64,000 nt of DNA, from positions 16,402,079 through 16,466,078 of the forward strand of contig OZ025267.1 in the NCBI GenBank assembly GCA_964019165.1, written 5' to 3'. Shown here piece by piece: positions 61,233 to 64,000 of this stretch (position 1 is the stretch's first letter; each line of letters starts with the position of its first letter). Under the pieces are notes generated by a model. The model did no database searches. It was not told where the DNA came from and saw nothing but the letters and a program-made list of their open reading frames with translations. A program made the position numbers and the translations under genes. Source of the stretch: Mastigias papua. Lineage: Eukaryota; Cnidaria; Scyphozoa; Rhizostomeae; Mastigiidae.

Positions 61233-61439
61233 CGTGCTTTGTCATGGTCTTTATATTAGCGGATATGTTTTTAGTGATGTAATCCCTAGACAAAGATAGA
61301 GTTAGCTAAAATGAAATTCACAGGAGCAAGTTGCTTTGAAGATCATTCTGCCTTTTAATTTTGCTGTTGTTATTTATGTATTTCTGTACTTCAAGGTTTA
61401 TTATGTTTTATTTTAGTAAATCTTATTGCACTGCATTAT

Positions 61440-61990
61440 TATCTATATCATTTATATTGCAGTATATTATATTATATTATGTTATAAAATATTACATTAT
61501 ATTATATTTTATTTTACTATATTATGTCATATTATATTATTTTATGTTATATTACCTTATATTATGTTACATTTCATTAAATTATATCATATTATGTCAT
61601 ATTATTTTATTATATTATTATATTATATTGTATTATATTTTATTATGTTATGTTATATTATATCATATTATATTATCGTATATTATGTTGTGTTATACTA
61701 TATTATATTATATTATGTTATATTATATTGTATTGTGTTATATTATGTTATGTTGTAATATATTATTTTATTTCAGATTGTTTTATATTACATATTATTT
61801 TGCATTGTATTTTATTTTGTTATATTATATCATTCTGTATTATCTTTATTGTGTAATAGTATATCTTGTTATGATACTGTATGTTGTATTGCATTATGTT
61901 ATATCCTATTAGTAATAGTATTACATTATGTTCTATAATATTGTATTATGTTATTTCTAACTTCAGTACTTTGTTACAGTGTGCTGTATT
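61440..61990. repeat. Degenerate (TTATA)n satellite-like tract, about 550 bp
   Basis: Diverged TATTA pentanucleotides with T-rich substitutions. All frames stay open and read as Tyr/Ile/Leu-rich nonsense. Confidence 0.92.
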
Positions 61991-62884
61991 TTAGTTTATT
62001 ATTCCTTATTTATATAGCATATTTTATTCTGTGGGAACAAATATGTGCAATAGATAAACATTACAGACAAGAATATTTCTTTTTGTTTATAACATGTGAA
62101 GATTGCTAGCTCAGCTCATCTCGAAAACAACTCCTTAACTATCTTCCTCGACACTGATCACATTTAGACTTTTCGAACAGTTTTCCTATTACTACCTTAC
62201 CATGCTTACTTAATAACACCATTTCTCTATCGCCTTTCCTCTTTGACCGGTGTTACTTGTATTTGCTTGGTAATATATTGTGTATTCAACACAATTTTAG
62301 ATACGAAATCGTAAAGCACAAATGGAAGCCATGATTTTAACATTGTGACGAAACCTGCTAGAGCAATTACCTTACTACAGATTATCTACCTGAAAGTTGC
62401 TAAAGTCAATGGCAAATGTTTTGCAAGTCTTTACGTGGAGCATAGGTGGTAAATTTGCCGACTTTTGTAAAGCAGATTTGCAGGCTGTCCATATGTTAAT
62501 TCTTAGAATCCTGGTAGTCGTGAATCCTTACCAATTTTCTTCAGGGGGGGGGGGGCATTTGCCCTTGATTTATAATCCTATTTTGGGCAAAAATGGTGAA
62601 CTTTCTATTTTCTACGACAATGCTCTCATTGCGGTCGGAATGCTCGATACGACTACTCCCACAATGCCTTGCAATTACGTCATAAGTTAAATAGTCCATT
62701 TGGAACCGCACCTGTTCCTATAAATAGTGCTCACTCCTTTAGTATACGTGCTCCATCCTCTGCTTGTCTCACAGGCAGTACCAAGCCTTCTGTGTCGGGA
62801 AACTGTTAATATCTATGAGTTAACTGATTTGTAAAAGTTAGGAATCTTTAGGTGTATTCAAATAAGTAATATAAACTCCTAAAG

Positions 62885-63128
62885 CAGTGGTGCTCAAACT
62901 CAAACTCTGAAGGGACCGCGAGGGGTTCCAGGGGGGCCACAATGACTTTCAAGGGACTTCGAGAGGCTTTTTTCGCTTGTTTGACTCGTTATTTTAGCCT
63001 ATATCGTTTTTGATGCTTGTTTTCTGGCAATCATAGCATCTGTCTATCCCTTCAAAGAGACCATAATTTGAAACAGTATACTGTGGCCGACTGCGATGCA
63101 AAATGATTTTAACGGTTCGGAACCACTG
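62885..63128. mobile_element. hAT-type MITE with near-perfect 8-bp target duplication
   Basis: The ends CAGTGGTGCTCAAAC and GGTTCGGAACCACTG are inverted. The flanks TCCTAAAG and TCCTAAAA differ at one base. It resembles the 47.2-kb element. Confidence 0.75.
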
Positions 63129-63136
63129 TCCTAAAA

Positions 63137-64000
63137 TCTGCTTGGTAATATCAATGTTTCATAGTTAGGACCCCCGCTTATTGACTTTTTCATCTTTTGG
63201 AGAAAAGTCTTGAAAGGTCACTTCAGAAAGCTTGAAAGGAGCAGTATTTACACTTAAATTTTTACTTTTCTCTCCAGGATGTGTCCATATTTCCATACTG
63301 TATAATTTGTGCTAAACTTGGCAGAAGTACCCTATTTCTTTTAATCCCCTGTTTTTACTGGTGGGTAGCATTTCCGATCACTCGTCCTTAAGGGACATAG
63401 AGTATTGATCTGATATTTCTCAGTGATAGGCATGTAGTAATCTGAGGTGCTGAGAACGATAAGAAGGTATTTATGTGAGTTTATTCACTATGAAGAGACA
63501 GAGCTTCTCGGGTTTTACCAAAAAAGGAAGAGAGCTAACCATCTTGACAATGGCGAATCGAATAGAACAGAAAGGGTGCTAAAGGGCTACCCTCCTAAAA
63601 GTATTTGAAAATGAATTGAAAATGAAAACGTAGGCGGCTGTTTATGCACTTGGGCAATTGAGGTTGGACGGGTGGGTTTGGCTATCGGAAAGAGAAAGTG
63701 TGCGTGTTAGAGCAAGAGCTGGTTAGAGGAAAAGAGCTGTTGTGGCCCAAGTCCTTTCCATACATGGCTTAAAGGGAGAGTTATTGAGTAGTTTTCGTTG
63801 TCAACGGGCACGCTCAATTTAGTATTAGCCACCATGTACTAAACTGGTAAATTTTATGGCTCTTAGCATAGATGCTGTGTTCAATCAAGGCTTCCATTTG
63901 TACTTCATGAACCGAATTTAAGATGAGATCCTTGACATCCTTTGTAGCACCATGACTGACATGTACTGTACATTGTACCTATCATACAAAGACCTTGAAT
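63137..64000. other. Unannotated right end
   Basis: No exon, RNA gene or clear repeat boundary is recognised. Confidence 0.4.

Larger units (their letters stand above)
59673..62876. other. Region upstream of the channel exon without a recognised gene
   Basis: AT-rich, with microsatellites listed separately. I looked on the minus strand for the Cys-loop, TM1 and TM2 of the channel and found nothing convincing. Confidence 0.45.

Noticed and set aside
61361..61912. 183-codon Tyr/Ile/Leu-rich frame
   Set aside because: It is a translation of the degenerate TTATA satellite.

Overview
This window is animal (metazoan) nuclear DNA. It is AT-rich, its genes are cut into many short exons with GT-AG introns, and it is full of TA, TG and pentanucleotide microsatellites, MITEs, a tRNA-derived SINE and one intact Tc1 transposon. 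The domain mix (F5/8 type C, EGF, sushi, HYR, ephrin-receptor-like and Ig modules in one secreted protein, an N4BP2-type protein, and a nicotinic-receptor-type channel exon) fits an aquatic invertebrate. The sequence alone does not fix the phylum. I assembled the exons by hand from domain homology, splice sites and reading phase.

Layout. (1) 1-4.1 kb: repeats (a Tigger-like end and two MITE-like elements), plus the unresolved 3' end of the first gene. (2) 4,172-21,317, minus strand: an N4BP2-like gene. Seventeen supported exons and one doubtful one encode CUE - P-loop polynucleotide-kinase-like - CUE - CUE - DUF1771 - Smr. Its introns carry two SINE copies, a 25-bp minisatellite, long TG and TA arrays, an intact Tc1 element (8,032-9,772), a nested inverted-repeat element (13,332-14,075) and hammerhead-ribozyme-like motifs. 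(3) 21.3-23.9 kb: the head-to-head region between two divergent genes, with one MITE. (4) 23,871-55,076, plus strand: a 25-exon secreted modular protein of about 1,227 residues: signal peptide, F5/8C, nine EGF, two CCP, two HYR, one CCP, two GCC2/GCC3 (ephrin-receptor-like) and Ig. Every exon from the sixth on is a phase 1-1 module, and the total coding length is divisible by three. The CCP-CCP-HYR-HYR-CCP then ephrin-like order recalls the core of SVEP1/polydom. (5) 55-58.4 kb: MITEs and tandem repeats. (6) 58,411-59,039, minus strand: the last exon (TM3, cytoplasmic loop, TM4) of a Cys-loop ligand-gated channel subunit whose upstream exons I could not find. (7) 59-64 kb: microsatellites, an hAT-type MITE and no recognisable gene.

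The most unusual content is a set of type I hammerhead ribozyme-like folds at 9,806-9,847, 13,779-13,862 and 41,800-41,841. The last lies inside an intron of the secreted-protein gene, on the sense strand, about 75 nt upstream of an exon. Degenerate relatives sit near 10.0, 12.1, 14.6 and 61.1 kb, several beside TA arrays, as expected for Penelope-like elements or retrozymes. Also notable are a 2.3-kb stretch with no CpG at all, a 28-bp duplication covering a splice acceptor, and three hAT-like MITEs with readable 8-bp target duplications.

The N4BP2-like protein is probably intracellular and acts on nucleic acid and ubiquitin. The modular protein is secreted and probably adhesive or matrix-associated. 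I see no functional link between neighbouring genes beyond the divergent arrangement.
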